Assembly (NCBI GenBank): GCA_965230185.1
Contig: OZ245995.1
Coordinates: 3,038,001-3,102,000 of the forward strand
DNA: 64,000 nt
Direction of reading: 5' to 3'
Source of the DNA: Motiliproteus sp965230185
GTDB taxonomy: Bacteria > Pseudomonadota > Gammaproteobacteria > Pseudomonadales > Balneatricaceae
This document shows, one piece after another, positions 26,807 through 35,270 of the stretch; position 1 is the stretch's first letter; each line of letters begins with the position of its first letter. The translations under genes and the position numbers were made by a program. The notes under the pieces were generated by a model that saw nothing but the letters and a program-made list of their open reading frames with translations, was not told where the DNA came from and made no database searches.

Positions 26807-27126
26807 TCGCGATACATTTCCGCCATGCCAGCAAAGCCGGCACGGCTCGTGATTAATCCTGCGATGGCTCAGCACCCACCTACGCCTTCAAAAGCCGGGG
26901 AATACCCTGAAACCGGAGGGCTGTCAGCCAGACCCGTAATGCAGCGGACCAACAGCAAATAAAAAAAGGGGGAGCGGACGCTCCCCCCAAAGAGGATTCG
27001 GCAGCCACCGAATCGAAGGAGGTAAAACCGGAGGCGGTCATACCTGAGCAGCCGACCGGAGAACGGAGACAACGGTCGGCCAGTCTGAACGTGGAAGATC
27101 GGAAGATTCCGGCCCTCCACACAGGG
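26807..27126. other. Convergent intergenic region with several hairpins
   Basis: No gene seen. It contains the aminotransferase terminator (26960-26987) and two further short hairpins: GATTCGG/CCGAATC at 26995-27014 and CCGACCG/CGGTCGG at 27052-27079. These lie in the 3' untranslated region of the minus-strand transcript and may act in its processing. Confidence 0.45.
26960..26987 (-). terminator. Rho-independent terminator of the aminotransferase transcript
   Basis: On the minus strand, GGGGGAGC and GCTCCCCC form an 8-bp stem with a four-base loop and are followed by a run of seven T residues (26967-26961). It lies 140 bases past the aminotransferase stop. Confidence 0.85.
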
Positions 27127-28479
27127 TCAGTCGGTGAGCAGTCCCTCACGAGTGACGTAGGCCAGGGTGTCCTCCAGGGCCAGTGACAGCTTGTCGATGA
27201 TCTCGTCGATCTGGGCCTCGGTGACAATCAATGGTGGGCAGAGCGCCAGTGAGTTACCGGCCACCGCCCGGGTAATCAGGCCATGGTTCTGACAGGCCTG
27301 CATGGCGAAGCCACCGACAGCACCACCGTCAAAGGCCTGACCGCTGGCCTTGTTGGCCACCAGTTCCACGGCGGCGATCAGTCCCTTGCCACGAACTTCA
27401 CCCACCAGCGGGTGATCGAGGAATTCGCCCAGCCGCTTCTGCATATAGCTGCCCAGCTCGGCGGCGCGGCCGAACAGGTTGTCACGCTCATAGATCTCCA
27501 GAGTTTTCAGCGCCACCGCACAGCCCAGCGGGTGCCCGGAATAGGTGTATCCGTGACCGAACACACCGACGCCGGCACTGGGTTCGACCATCGCCTCGTA
27601 CATATCTCCACGGATAATCGAGGCACTGATCGGTACATAGGCCGAAGACAGCTGCTTGGCCAGGGTCATCATCGCCGGTTGCTCAATGCCCATGGTGGTG
27701 CAGCCGAAATCGTTGCCGGTTCGGCCGAAACCGGTGATCACCTCATCGGCCCAGAACAGGATGTCATACTTGTTGAGGATCGCCTGCACCTTCTCGTAGT
27801 AGCCGGCCGGCGGCACGATGACGCCGCTGGCGCCGGTGATCGGCTCGGCGATAAATGCGGCGATGGTATCGGCGCCTTCGGCCAGAATCAGCTGCTCCAG
27901 GTTATTGGTGATGCGATCGACAAACTGCTGCTCGCTCTCACCCGGCAGCGCACCACGGTAATAGTGTGGTGCGTCGGTGCGCAGCACTCCCAACGCTTCG
28001 AAGGGCAGATCGAAATGGGCATGATTGGGCGGCAGGCCAGTCAGGGAAGCCGCGGCCACGGTAACCCCATGATAGGAGCGCTCGCGGGCAATAATCTTGA
28101 ATTTTTCCGGCTTACCGATGGCGTTGAAGTAGTAACGCAGCATCTTCACATGAGTGTCGTTGGCATCGCTGCCGGAATTGCCGAAAAACACCCGGGCATT
28201 CGCCACCGGTACCATGGCCGACAGCTTATCGGCCAGGTCGATACCGACCTGGTGAGTCTTGCCGCCGAACATGTGGGAGTAGGCCAGCTGGCCCATCTGC
28301 TCACTGGCGGTGTCAATCAGTTCGCGGTTGTTGTAGCCCAGCGAAGTACACCAGAGGCCGGCCAGCCCCTCCAGATACTGTTTACCATTGCTGTCGTAGA
28401 CATAGGCGCCCTCGGCCCGCTCGACGGTCAGGGTTTCGGTCACCTTCAGGTTGGTGGTCGGATAGATAATACTGCTCAT
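27127..28479 (-). CDS. Class III pyridoxal-phosphate aminotransferase (omega-amino acid type)
   Basis: A 450-residue protein. NSGSDANDTHVKMLRYY (101-117), WADEVITGFGRTG (Asp245 contacts the PLP nitrogen) and Lys275 in LAKQLSSAY (Schiff-base lysine) identify a fold-type I class III enzyme. The N-terminal GLAGLWCTSLGYNNREL is typical of the putrescine/GABA/beta-alanine:pyruvate group. It would move an omega-amino group to pyruvate or another oxoacid, producing a semialdehyde for the dehydrogenase gene just upstream. The two are 110 bases apart with a hairpin between. Exact substrate uncertain. Confidence 0.88.
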   Translation of the reverse strand: MSSIIYPTTNLKVTETLTVERAEGAYVYDSNGKQYLEGLAGLWCTSLGYNNRELIDTASEQMGQLAYSHMFGGKTHQVGIDLADKLSAMVPVANARVFFGNSGSDANDTHVKMLRYYFNAIGKPEKFKIIARERSYHGVTVAAASLTGLPPNHAHFDLPFEALGVLRTDAPHYYRGALPGESEQQFVDRITNNLEQLILAEGADTIAAFIAEPITGASGVIVPPAGYYEKVQAILNKYDILFWADEVITGFGRTGNDFGCTTMGIEQPAMMTLAKQLSSAYVPISASIIRGDMYEAMVEPSAGVGVFGHGYTYSGHPLGCAVALKTLEIYERDNLFGRAAELGSYMQKRLGEFLDHPLVGEVRGKGLIAAVELVANKASGQAFDGGAVGGFAMQACQNHGLITRAVAGNSLALCPPLIVTEAQIDEIIDKLSLALEDTLAYVTREGLLTD

Positions 28480-28544
28480 AACTGATTCCTCAGAACTGTA
28501 TGAAAACCAGAGTCCCGTTCGATTTCATATGATCCGGAGAGCCC

Positions 28545-28579
28545 GTGGTGCCGGTCGCCATCTGTGGATCCGGCACCAC
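28545..28579. repeat. Perfect 10-bp hairpin between the dehydrogenase and aminotransferase genes
   Basis: GTGGTGCCGG (28545-28554) and CCGGCACCAC (28570-28579) form a stem with a 15-base loop, 11 bases after the dehydrogenase stop in transcript terms. There is no T-run on the minus strand, so it may be a differential-stability element rather than a terminator. Confidence 0.45.
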
Positions 28580-28589
28580 AGGGATATTT

Positions 28590-30071
28590 TCAGCGGTTGA
28601 TGCCGCCCATACAGATGTATTTGGTTTCCAGGTAGTCATCCAGACCGTATTTGGAACCTTCACGGCCCTGGCCGGACTCCTTGACGCCGCCGAAGGGAAT
28701 AACTTCGGAGCTGATGGCGGTCTCGTTAACGCCGACCATGCCGTAGTCGATGGCCTCGGACACCCGCCAGCTGCGACCGATATTCTCGGTGTAGAGATAG
28801 GCGGCCAGGCCGTATTCGGTGTCGTTAGCCATGGCGATCGCCTCTTCTTCGGTGGCGAAGCGGAACACCGGCGCCACCGGGCCGAAGATCTCTTCCCGGA
28901 ACACCCGCATCCGGTCGTTGACGTTGGTCAGCACCGTCGGCTGATAGAAGCAGTCGCCCTGCTCGTCCGGCTGACCGCCGGTTTCCACCCGGGCCCCTTC
29001 GGCCACTGCGCTTTCGACCCGGGCGTGGATATCCGCCGCCGCTTTAGCGGTGATCACCGGGCCGTGGGTGGTGGAGTCATCCATACCGTTGCCGATCCGG
29101 AACGCCTTCACCGCCGCGGTGAACTTTTCGACGAAGGCATCATAGATCCCCTCCTGCACCAGCAGGCGGTTGGCACAGATACAGGTCTGGCCGGAATTAC
29201 GGTATTTCGCCGCCAGCGCACCGGCAACCGCCAGTTCCAGATCCGCGTCGTCAAAAACGATCACCGGAGCGTTACCGCCCAGCTCCATGGAGGTGCGTTT
29301 TACGGTATCGGCACACTGCTTCATCAGCAGCTTGCCCACCGGCGTAGAACCGGTAAAGGTGACCTTCTTGACGGTCGGGTTGGAGGTCATCTCACCGCCA
29401 ACCTCGGCCGCGTTGCGGCTCGGCAGCACACTGAACAGACCGGCCGGCAGTCCGGCACGTTCCGCCAGTTCCGCCAGCGCCAGCGCCGACAGCGGTGTTT
29501 CCGCCGCGGGCTTGAGGACGATGGCACAACCCACCGCCAGCGCCGCGCCCGCCTTGCGGGTGATCATGGCGTTGGGGAAATTCCAGGGCGTGATGGCGGC
29601 AACCACGCCCACCGGCTGCTTCACCACCACGCCGCGGCGATCGGTCTGAGGAGTCGGGATAATATCGCCGTAAACCCGCTTGCCCTCTTCGGCGAACCAC
29701 TTGATAAAAGACGCCCCGTAAGCGATTTCACCGCGGGATTCCGCCAGGGTCTTGCCCTGCTCTGCGGTCATCATCACCGCCAGATCCTCCTGGTTGTCGA
29801 GGACCAGACCGTACCAGCGCTCCAGCAGATCACAACGGGCTTTGGCCGGCAGGGCCTTCCAGTCAGCCATCGCCTGCTCGGCCGCCGCGATTGCACGACG
29901 GGTTTCGGCGGCACCGACACTGGCCACCTCCGCCAGTTTCTCGCCGGTGGCGGGATTGGTGACGGCAAAGGTCTCGCCGCTGTCACCGTCCAGCCACTGG
30001 CCATCGATATAGGCTTTTGTCTTAAACAGAGTCGGGTCATTCAGCTTTAATGTCATTGTTCTCTCCTGCAT
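28590..30071 (-). CDS. gabD: NAD(P)-dependent succinate-semialdehyde dehydrogenase
   Basis: 493 residues, the usual length. GVVAAITPWNFP (Rossmann entry), MELGGNAPVIVFDDADLE (catalytic Glu region) and NSGQTCICANR (catalytic Cys) are all intact, and the C-terminal GYGMVGVNE/FGGVKESGQGREG segment is typical of GabD. It oxidises succinate semialdehyde to succinate. With the class III aminotransferase downstream it forms a GABA-shunt-like or polyamine-derived pathway. It is divergent from a LysR regulator gene across 123 bases, which probably controls it. Confidence 0.9.
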   Translation of the reverse strand: MQERTMTLKLNDPTLFKTKAYIDGQWLDGDSGETFAVTNPATGEKLAEVASVGAAETRRAIAAAEQAMADWKALPAKARCDLLERWYGLVLDNQEDLAVMMTAEQGKTLAESRGEIAYGASFIKWFAEEGKRVYGDIIPTPQTDRRGVVVKQPVGVVAAITPWNFPNAMITRKAGAALAVGCAIVLKPAAETPLSALALAELAERAGLPAGLFSVLPSRNAAEVGGEMTSNPTVKKVTFTGSTPVGKLLMKQCADTVKRTSMELGGNAPVIVFDDADLELAVAGALAAKYRNSGQTCICANRLLVQEGIYDAFVEKFTAAVKAFRIGNGMDDSTTHGPVITAKAAADIHARVESAVAEGARVETGGQPDEQGDCFYQPTVLTNVNDRMRVFREEIFGPVAPVFRFATEEEAIAMANDTEYGLAAYLYTENIGRSWRVSEAIDYGMVGVNETAISSEVIPFGGVKESGQGREGSKYGLDDYLETKYICMGGINR

Positions 30072-30194
30072 CTGGCCCGGAAGTCATCTGGCCATTGATC
30101 TATAGCGCCAGTTATAGACCCGCTTACTCATGGTTAATATAATTACATCTCAATACTTATCATTGCATTTCAAAATACAAATCGGAGATCGGGC

Positions 30195-31145
30195 ATGGGT
30201 CGTAAGAAAGCTGCCATCGTCGGTCAGCTGGCGGATATGGATCTGCGCCTGCTGCGGGTGTTCAAAGTCGTGGTGGAGTCCGGCGGTTTTACCGCCGCCG
30301 AGATTCAGCTCAATCTCGCCAACTCAACCATCTCCAACTACATCGCCGATCTGGAAAAGCGGCTGGATATGCGCCTCTGCGAGCGCGGACGGGGCGGTTT
30401 TTCGGTGACTGACCAGGGCCGGGTGGTCTATGACGCCACCCTGGAACTGCTGGCCGCCATCGACCAGTTCAGCAACACCATTAACCGCTCCCACAACCGC
30501 ATTCTCGGTCATCTGCACCTGGGGTTTGCCGAACATATGCTGGGCGCTCACAACTCCTGCATTGTCGAGGCCGTGGATCGCTTCACCGGCATTGCCCCGG
30601 AAGTACGGGTACAGATCAGCACCATGAGTTCCGATGAGGTAATCACCGCGGTGCTGGATAACCGGGTCGATATCGGCGTTACCGTCACCTCCCACAACTA
30701 TCCGGAGCTGGAGCGACTGAAGCTGTTTGAGGAAGAGATGCTGCTCTACTGTGCCAGCGGACACCCTCTCTACCAGCGCGCCGACGACGGCCTCAGCGGC
30801 GACGATCTGCAGGACTACCGCTTTGTCGAATCACCCCGGCTGTTGCCCGGTCGGGAAGTGCATCCGGATATGCGACTGTGGAATAAACAGGCCCGCGCCC
30901 ACCATCAGGAAGCGCGCGCCACCCTGATCCTCAGCGGCCATTATCTCGGTTTTCTGCCCCGCCACCTGGTCAGCAACTGGGGGCTGGAGGATCAGCTGCG
31001 ACCACTGCTCAGCGGTCGGTACGGTTACACCAATACCTTTACCGCTTTCTGGCGGGACAAGCATCGTAATCAGCTGGTGGTGGAGAGTTTTATTCAGTGC
31101 CTGCAGCAGGCGCTGAGTAACACCGTTCAGCAGTACGGCGCATAA
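30195..31145 (+). CDS. LysR-family transcriptional regulator
   Basis: 316 residues with an N-terminal winged HTH (about 13-75: LLRVFKVVVESGGFTAAEIQLNLANSTISNYIADLEKRLDMRLCERGRGGFSVT) and a C-terminal effector-binding domain. It is divergent from gabD, the usual arrangement for a LysR regulator of the neighbouring catabolic operon. The inducer would be the amine or semialdehyde, or a product of them, but this is inferred. ATG 30195 is preceded by a weak GGAG-type site (CGGAGATCGG). No other plausible target is nearby on the plus strand. Confidence 0.9.
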   Translation: MGRKKAAIVGQLADMDLRLLRVFKVVVESGGFTAAEIQLNLANSTISNYIADLEKRLDMRLCERGRGGFSVTDQGRVVYDATLELLAAIDQFSNTINRSHNRILGHLHLGFAEHMLGAHNSCIVEAVDRFTGIAPEVRVQISTMSSDEVITAVLDNRVDIGVTVTSHNYPELERLKLFEEEMLLYCASGHPLYQRADDGLSGDDLQDYRFVESPRLLPGREVHPDMRLWNKQARAHHQEARATLILSGHYLGFLPRHLVSNWGLEDQLRPLLSGRYGYTNTFTAFWRDKHRNQLVVESFIQCLQQALSNTVQQYGA

Positions 31146-31394
31146 GGGGGATCAGGAACAGGTAACCCGGATAACAATAAAAACGCGATTCCAGCCCGCC
31201 ATTACCTGTGGGTCGATCTCCGAATTAACTGACCGGAGGATTCGTTTCGGAATGGTAACCCGACCGGATCCGTCGCCAGCCGCCTCGACCCGGCCCGAAT
31301 ACCGGAAAGATCATAAATCGCAGGGACATCAGCCAGAGGGGTAAGACGCCGCACTGTCGCAGGCACACAACAAACTCGAAACGCAGCCTGAAGA

Positions 31395-31769
31395 CTACTC
31401 GCCAAAACAATAGATGGCTGACTTCTCCCGAATAGCCCGGTCCACAATACAATCGATCCTGGCAATTATCGCGCAGGCAGTCTCATTCTCGCTGAGCTGT
31501 TCCGCCATCGCCGCCAGCTCGAGTTTCAGCTCCAGAATTTCATCCCCGCTGTAAACCACATCGCCGTAATAGTTGGACATGCCGTTCATATTGAAGAACT
31601 GCGGTAACAGCTCCTTGTTCTGACAGAACAGGGTGGCATGTTCATGAATATCCAGGGAAGTGACCGGGCAGGTGCTGCTGACATCCTTACTGCCGGGCTT
31701 GCTGAGGTGTATATCAAAGGCCACAGTCTTATTTCTACCTCCTGCGATTTCTGCAACGGCTGAACTCAC
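31395..31769 (-). CDS. Hypothetical protein
   Basis: A protein of up to 124 residues, with no family recognised. The last third is helical and acidic (EILELKLELAAMAEQLSENETACAIIARIDCIVDRAIREKSAIYCFGE). It contains several Cys residues. The codon pattern is moderately GC-rich at third positions, consistent with a genuine chromosomal gene, but the start is uncertain and no ribosome binding site decides it. It follows the MDR oxidoreductase gene on the same strand by 59 bases. The 249 bases between LysR and this gene hold nothing I can identify. Confidence 0.5.
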   Translation of the reverse strand: MSSAVAEIAGGRNKTVAFDIHLSKPGSKDVSSTCPVTSLDIHEHATLFCQNKELLPQFFNMNGMSNYYGDVVYSGDEILELKLELAAMAEQLSENETACAIIARIDCIVDRAIREKSAIYCFGE

Positions 31770-31828
31770 CGCTTACCTTTCGCAGCCTGCGCTGGGGAGG
31801 AGCGGAGAAAAACGGGAATCCGTCAGGA

Positions 31829-32815
31829 TTAATTGTAGCCGGACATGGAGATAACGACCGCCCCCCGCCGCTGTTCCGTCTCAACCCGTCGATGGGCCTC
31901 GGCGGCCTGCTCAGGGGTAAAGACCCTGTCGACCACAGAGCAGATACGATCCTCCTCGATCATCTTCTTCAGGGCCAGCAGTTCCTCCTCCTTTTCGCCG
32001 GCAAAGCGGAAAATCACTGTTTTGTCGCTGAGTGCTGAGGTCAGGACGGACCGCAGCATATCGGAGAACCGGGGGTTCGCCATCAGATAACGCCCGCCGG
32101 GCCGGAGCGTCCTGACACAGCCGGAATAGGAACTTTGGGCCACCATATCCAGAACCACGTCGTAGCGCGGACCATGGCGGGTAAAATCCTCACGGTTGTA
32201 ATCGATAAAATGATCCGTCCCGATCCGGCGCAGCATCGCTTCCTTGATGGTATTGTCGACCGCCGTCACCTCGGCTCCCATTGCCTTAGCGATCTGTACC
32301 GCGAAGATGCCGATGCTGCCACCGGCACCGTTAACCAGTACCCGCTCACCCGGACGGATATTCGCGGTGCGAAGGAAATGGAGAGCGTTAAGCCCGCCCA
32401 GCGGCACCGCGGCCGCCTCCTCAAAGCTCATGTTTTCAGGCCTGGTCACGATCGTATAACGGGCGGGCAGGCACAGATACTCGCCATAGGCGCCCATTCG
32501 CAGGCCGGCCGTGCCGAAAACCTGATCGCCCCGCTGAAACCGGGTGACGCCGGTACCGACAGCTTCGATCTCCCCGGCAAAATAGCCCCCCAGCACCGGC
32601 TTCTCTGGCCTTCTGAGTCCCATTGCCAGACGCAGGGGCAACCAGAACCACTTCACCGGGAATTTAAAACTTCTGAGTTCACAGTCCGCCTTAGTGGCCT
32701 CCGCCGCACGAACTCGGATCAGCACTTCATCATCACGGGGAACCGGCGCAGCGATCTCCCGGACCCTGAGAACATCGGGCGTTCCGTATTCGCTGTAAAC
32801 CACTGCCTTCATCAT
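31829..32815 (-). CDS. MDR-superfamily NAD(P)-dependent oxidoreductase (quinone reductase-like)
   Basis: About 328 residues if started at the internal ATG at 32815 (MMKAVVYSEYG), where homologues normally begin; the frame is open to 32857. GxGxxG-type dinucleotide binding is VNGAGGSIGIFAVQIAKAMGAEVTAV (about 150). The structural and catalytic zinc motifs of true alcohol dehydrogenases (GHE, Cys cluster) are absent, so a zinc-independent enoyl or quinone reductase is likely. Substrate unknown. It lies next to a 120-residue hypothetical gene on the same strand. Confidence 0.8.
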   Translation of the reverse strand: MMKAVVYSEYGTPDVLRVREIAAPVPRDDEVLIRVRAAEATKADCELRSFKFPVKWFWLPLRLAMGLRRPEKPVLGGYFAGEIEAVGTGVTRFQRGDQVFGTAGLRMGAYGEYLCLPARYTIVTRPENMSFEEAAAVPLGGLNALHFLRTANIRPGERVLVNGAGGSIGIFAVQIAKAMGAEVTAVDNTIKEAMLRRIGTDHFIDYNREDFTRHGPRYDVVLDMVAQSSYSGCVRTLRPGGRYLMANPRFSDMLRSVLTSALSDKTVIFRFAGEKEEELLALKKMIEEDRICSVVDRVFTPEQAAEAHRRVETEQRRGAVVISMSGYN

Positions 32816-32853
32816 CCGTCCTGAAAGCCGGTCCTGCCCTGCCCGACCTGAGC

Positions 32854-33216
32854 TCAACCCGGGACTAACGGGCTTTCCCCGTCAGCCTCCGTCGCCAGGC
32901 TTTCCTGCATCTTCAGCCAGAAACTCTCCTGACAGGCGTTATGAAACACCTTTCGTGACGGGCGGATCGACTGTTGAGCGGATTCAATAACCTCGTAGCT
33001 GATCCAGCACTCTTCACAGGCCAGTTCGGTGGGATAATTGTCCCGCTCCACCCGGCAACGGATCACTACCCCATTGTCGTAGTGGTAGGTCGTCACCGAT
33101 TCGCTGACTTCAACACCATCATCCATATAGCTATGAGCTTTCGCGTGCTGGTGGGTAATGGAAACCCCGGATTGCTGGTTTTTGATGGCTTTGATGTAGG
33201 TATAGAGCGTGTTCAT
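32854..33216 (-). CDS. Hypothetical protein between the integron tail and the MDR gene
   Basis: 120 residues, no recognised family. It contains a Cys pair in LACEECWISYEV (about 66-77) and a third Cys at FHNACQES, and is otherwise hydrophilic. It overlaps the longest form of the MDR frame by 4 bases. Immediately upstream, at 33240-33284, lies the last possible attC-like site, so this gene may be either the first chromosomal gene past the array or a final cassette. Its composition is intermediate, which does not settle the question. Confidence 0.5.
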   Translation of the reverse strand: MNTLYTYIKAIKNQQSGVSITHQHAKAHSYMDDGVEVSESVTTYHYDNGVVIRCRVERDNYPTELACEECWISYEVIESAQQSIRPSRKVFHNACQESFWLKMQESLATEADGESPLVPG

Positions 33217-33239
33217 GGTTTTATTTGTGCATCAGGTCT

Positions 33240-33284
33240 GCTGAACGGGTGTGGCCTCTTTGTCACCACAGTCACTTGTTAGGG
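33240..33284 (-). repeat. Degenerate or truncated attC-like site at the distal end of the integron
   Basis: Core-like heptamers GCTGAAC (33240-33246) and GTTAGGG (33278-33284, plus strand) are 31 bases apart with TGTGG/CCACA between them. The spacing is shorter than in standard attC sites (about 57 bases or more). The position, just past the stop of a cassette gene, supports a partly eroded site. Confidence 0.4.
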
Positions 33285-33301
33285 CATAGCTAGGCAAGCA
33301 C

Positions 33302-33634
33302 TTAAGTGTTCCCAAACATTTTCATCGCAACTGACACAGGCCTGGATAGGTCGAAATAAAAGCGCACTTCTCCATCTGGCGTTTTGACACTGACCATTCG
33401 TAGAGATTTTTCATCATCTGCGGGGTTGTCGATAGTAAGCTCTATGCCACGTTCCCAATCATCACCACATCTTTCTGATATATATTTATCAATGATCGCT
33501 TGCGCCATCCCCATGCTCGCACAGTTAACGATAGCTGGTGTTTCTGGAGTTAAACCATCGCCCCCATAAATTGGGGGGGTAGAATCTAGCTTTTTTTTCT
33601 TCTTGTTCCCGAATATAAAAGATAGAAAACTCAT
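33302..33634 (-). CDS. Integron cassette gene, hypothetical protein
   Basis: About 110 residues from ATG 33634, chosen because earlier in-frame Met codons fall inside the neighbouring attC site and because AAGGATGATGTC precedes this one. The protein begins MSFLSFIFGNKKKKKLD (a short hydrophobic piece, then Lys run), followed by a soluble domain with MAQAIIDKYISERCGDDWERGIELTI and VKTPDGEVRFYFDL. No family recognised. The gene has one attC on each side and the same orientation as the other cassette genes. Confidence 0.6.
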   Translation of the reverse strand: MSFLSFIFGNKKKKKLDSTPPIYGGDGLTPETPAIVNCASMGMAQAIIDKYISERCGDDWERGIELTIDNPADDEKSLRMVSVKTPDGEVRFYFDLSRPVSVAMKMFGNT

Positions 33635-33651
33635 GACATCATCCTTGAAAA

Positions 33652-33705
33652 CCATAACGCCTGGGCTCAGGAACGCGGAGCGTCCCTTGGAGCCCATTGT
33701 TAGGG
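33652..33705 (-). repeat. attC site (54 bp) between cassettes 4 and 5
   Basis: On the plus strand it begins CCATAAC (33652) and ends GTTAGGG (33705), with an internal stem TGGGCTC ... GAGCCCA and the asymmetric centre AGGAACGCGGAGCGTCCCTT. This matches the short class of attC sites (inverted core sites flanking a hairpin). Confidence 0.75.
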
Positions 33706-33714
33706 GATGTTTTT

Positions 33715-34089
33715 TTATTCTTTCTCATCTTGCTCTGCTACCTTACGCAATGGCGTTATTAATGTGTCAAAAAAATCGCCGGTAGCTATTTTAAACCCAA
33801 CAAATCCGCCACCGATAAATCCTAGCCAAACCCCAATGCTGTCTTTCCCGGTGATTTGCACGCCAAGATATGCACCCAAAATTGGAAAACCTATTATGAA
33901 TACCAGCATTAAAAGGTACGTTAGCAACATGCCAACTGCTTTGAATGGTGAAACAATTAAACCGAACCCAAGCAAGAAGCCCCAAATAGGGCTATCAAGA
34001 CCTCGGTAATAACCACCTATATGCATTAGTTGAAAGAATATGACAATTACTCCAAGAACTGGCAGTAAAACTCGAAATAGCTTTCTCAT
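33715..34089 (-). CDS. Integron cassette gene, small membrane protein
   Basis: A 124-residue protein with three or four hydrophobic helices (about 7-25, 33-55, 57-75, 80-100) and a short charged end (EQDEKE). Function unknown. It starts at ATG 34089, 7 bases from the attC core, with AGGGGAAGC as ribosome binding site at the boundary. The sequence is AT-rich relative to the flanking chromosome, in keeping with a mobile cassette. Many integron cassettes encode small membrane proteins of unknown role. Confidence 0.65.
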   Translation of the reverse strand: MRKLFRVLLPVLGVIVIFFQLMHIGGYYRGLDSPIWGFLLGFGLIVSPFKAVGMLLTYLLMLVFIIGFPILGAYLGVQITGKDSIGVWLGFIGGGFVGFKIATGDFFDTLITPLRKVAEQDEKE

Positions 34090-34095
34090 TGCTTC

Positions 34096-34185
34096 CCCTA
34101 ACGCCGCCGTAACCGGCCGAAAAATCGCGCAGCGGTTTGGAGGTCCAGCTCACGGAGTGGGCGATGGTTGATGGCTTTGTTAGAC
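34096..34185 (-). repeat. attC site (90 bp) between cassettes 3 and 4
   Basis: On the plus strand it starts CCCTAAC (34096) and ends GTTAGAC (34185). The right core overlaps the TAA stop codon of the PIN gene, a common arrangement in cassettes. Confidence 0.75.
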
Positions 34186-35157
34186 ATCGTTTTCACCTGG
34201 GTTGCAGGCGTTTAACTCTTCAACAATTTTTGTCTTAAGCTCTTCATCTATTAAGCGGTCATGACTATCAATCAATGCCGAATAAAACTCATAAACGTCT
34301 TGATCACAAATAATCCAATTAACTTGGCTGTTTGATAGCCCGATTTGGAGAATTTCGTTAACTTGGGATTTGTTGAACTCTGCGTACTTTGAAAGTTTTA
34401 AAATCGCGCTATGCGTAGCTGCGAAATTGCTACTATTTACCAATGATTTTATCGACAGTTCTTTTTCAAGCTCACTAGCAAATTTGATATCTGGATAGTG
34501 CTCTTTGAAGAATTGAGACAATCTTCTATAAAAAGAAACGGACTCTCCTTTATTTTCCTGCCACTCGTCCTGCAAAAAATCTTTTATTTTGCTGTCATCG
34601 AGAGCTGAATAATAGTCTTTATCATCAGCAACCAGATACAACACCTCGTTCTTTGGTACGGATTCAAGAAGTCCTTCCCAGTTTATTGCGTCGCCGAGTG
34701 AACCATCTTTCCCAGGGGGATTACGAACATCCATTCTAAAACAAGCACGATTAACTAGTTCTTGTGAAGTTTCAATTGTCGTTGCAGCTTGGAATAGCTC
34801 GTCAATTTTTTGATCGGCCTTTAAAGTTCTGCCAGACACATCTTCGTTCACTTTCTTTGTTAGCGAAGATAGCTTCTTTTCATACTTTTTTTGAAGCTCT
34901 CTTATCTCAGGATACTCTTCATAATCTTTGCATATTTGCGGAAACTGAGGCTTAGACTTTTGTTCTTTAAGTTTTTTTACGGCTTCGGAGACTTTATTTT
35001 CACGATTTCTTTTGAACTCATCCTTGACCTGATCTGGGAGCCATAGAGTAATCTCCCCCTTTTCAATCAATACAGCCAATTTATGGAGTTCTTCCAAGTC
35101 ATCATTTGATAAATGGAAAAATGACAGAAAAACATTAGTATCAATAAACAAGTTCAC
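34180..35157 (-). CDS. Integron cassette gene, PIN-domain protein (DUF4935-like)
   Basis: 325 residues starting at GTG 35157 with a strong GGAGG site. The N terminus, MNLFIDTNVFLSFFHLSNDD, has the first conserved Asp of a PIN nuclease (IDTNVF), and WLPDQVKDEFKRNRENK adds the second acidic region. LVADDKDYYSAL (about 190-201) supplies further acidic residues. It resembles PIN_4/DUF4935 proteins, predicted metal-dependent RNases. No antitoxin gene is present in the cassette, so it is not a classic VapBC pair. A role in phage defence or RNA processing is possible but unproven. Confidence 0.75.
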   Translation of the reverse strand: MNLFIDTNVFLSFFHLSNDDLEELHKLAVLIEKGEITLWLPDQVKDEFKRNRENKVSEAVKKLKEQKSKPQFPQICKDYEEYPEIRELQKKYEKKLSSLTKKVNEDVSGRTLKADQKIDELFQAATTIETSQELVNRACFRMDVRNPPGKDGSLGDAINWEGLLESVPKNEVLYLVADDKDYYSALDDSKIKDFLQDEWQENKGESVSFYRRLSQFFKEHYPDIKFASELEKELSIKSLVNSSNFAATHSAILKLSKYAEFNKSQVNEILQIGLSNSQVNWIICDQDVYEFYSALIDSHDRLIDEELKTKIVEELNACNPGENDV

Positions 35158-35191
35158 TTTGCCTCCAATGTGAAGTGTGGATCGCCAAGAT

Positions 35192-35270
35192 GTCTAACGT
35201 TCACCTCACAGGGAATCAAAAGTAGAGCGGAGCAACGCTTTTGATATTCCTGTGCAAGTTCTTGTTATGT
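35192..35270 (-). repeat. attC site (79 bp) between cassettes 2 and 3
   Basis: Plus-strand ends are GTCTAAC (35192-35198) and GTTATGT (35264-35270). Inside lie GGGAATCAAAAG and its near-inverse CTTTTGATATTCC, forming a long stem. The GGGAATCAAAAG part is shared with the attC at 36494-36582, so the two belong to one subfamily. Confidence 0.8.

Noticed and set aside
28545..30050. Long plus-strand frame opposite gabD
   Set aside because: It lies antisense to a fully conserved dehydrogenase, including its catalytic Cys region. The product is not recognisable.
31202..31465. Minus-strand frames of 75-87 codons between LysR and the hypothetical gene
   Set aside because: They lack a ribosome binding site and recognisable features, and overlap the better-supported frame at 31395.
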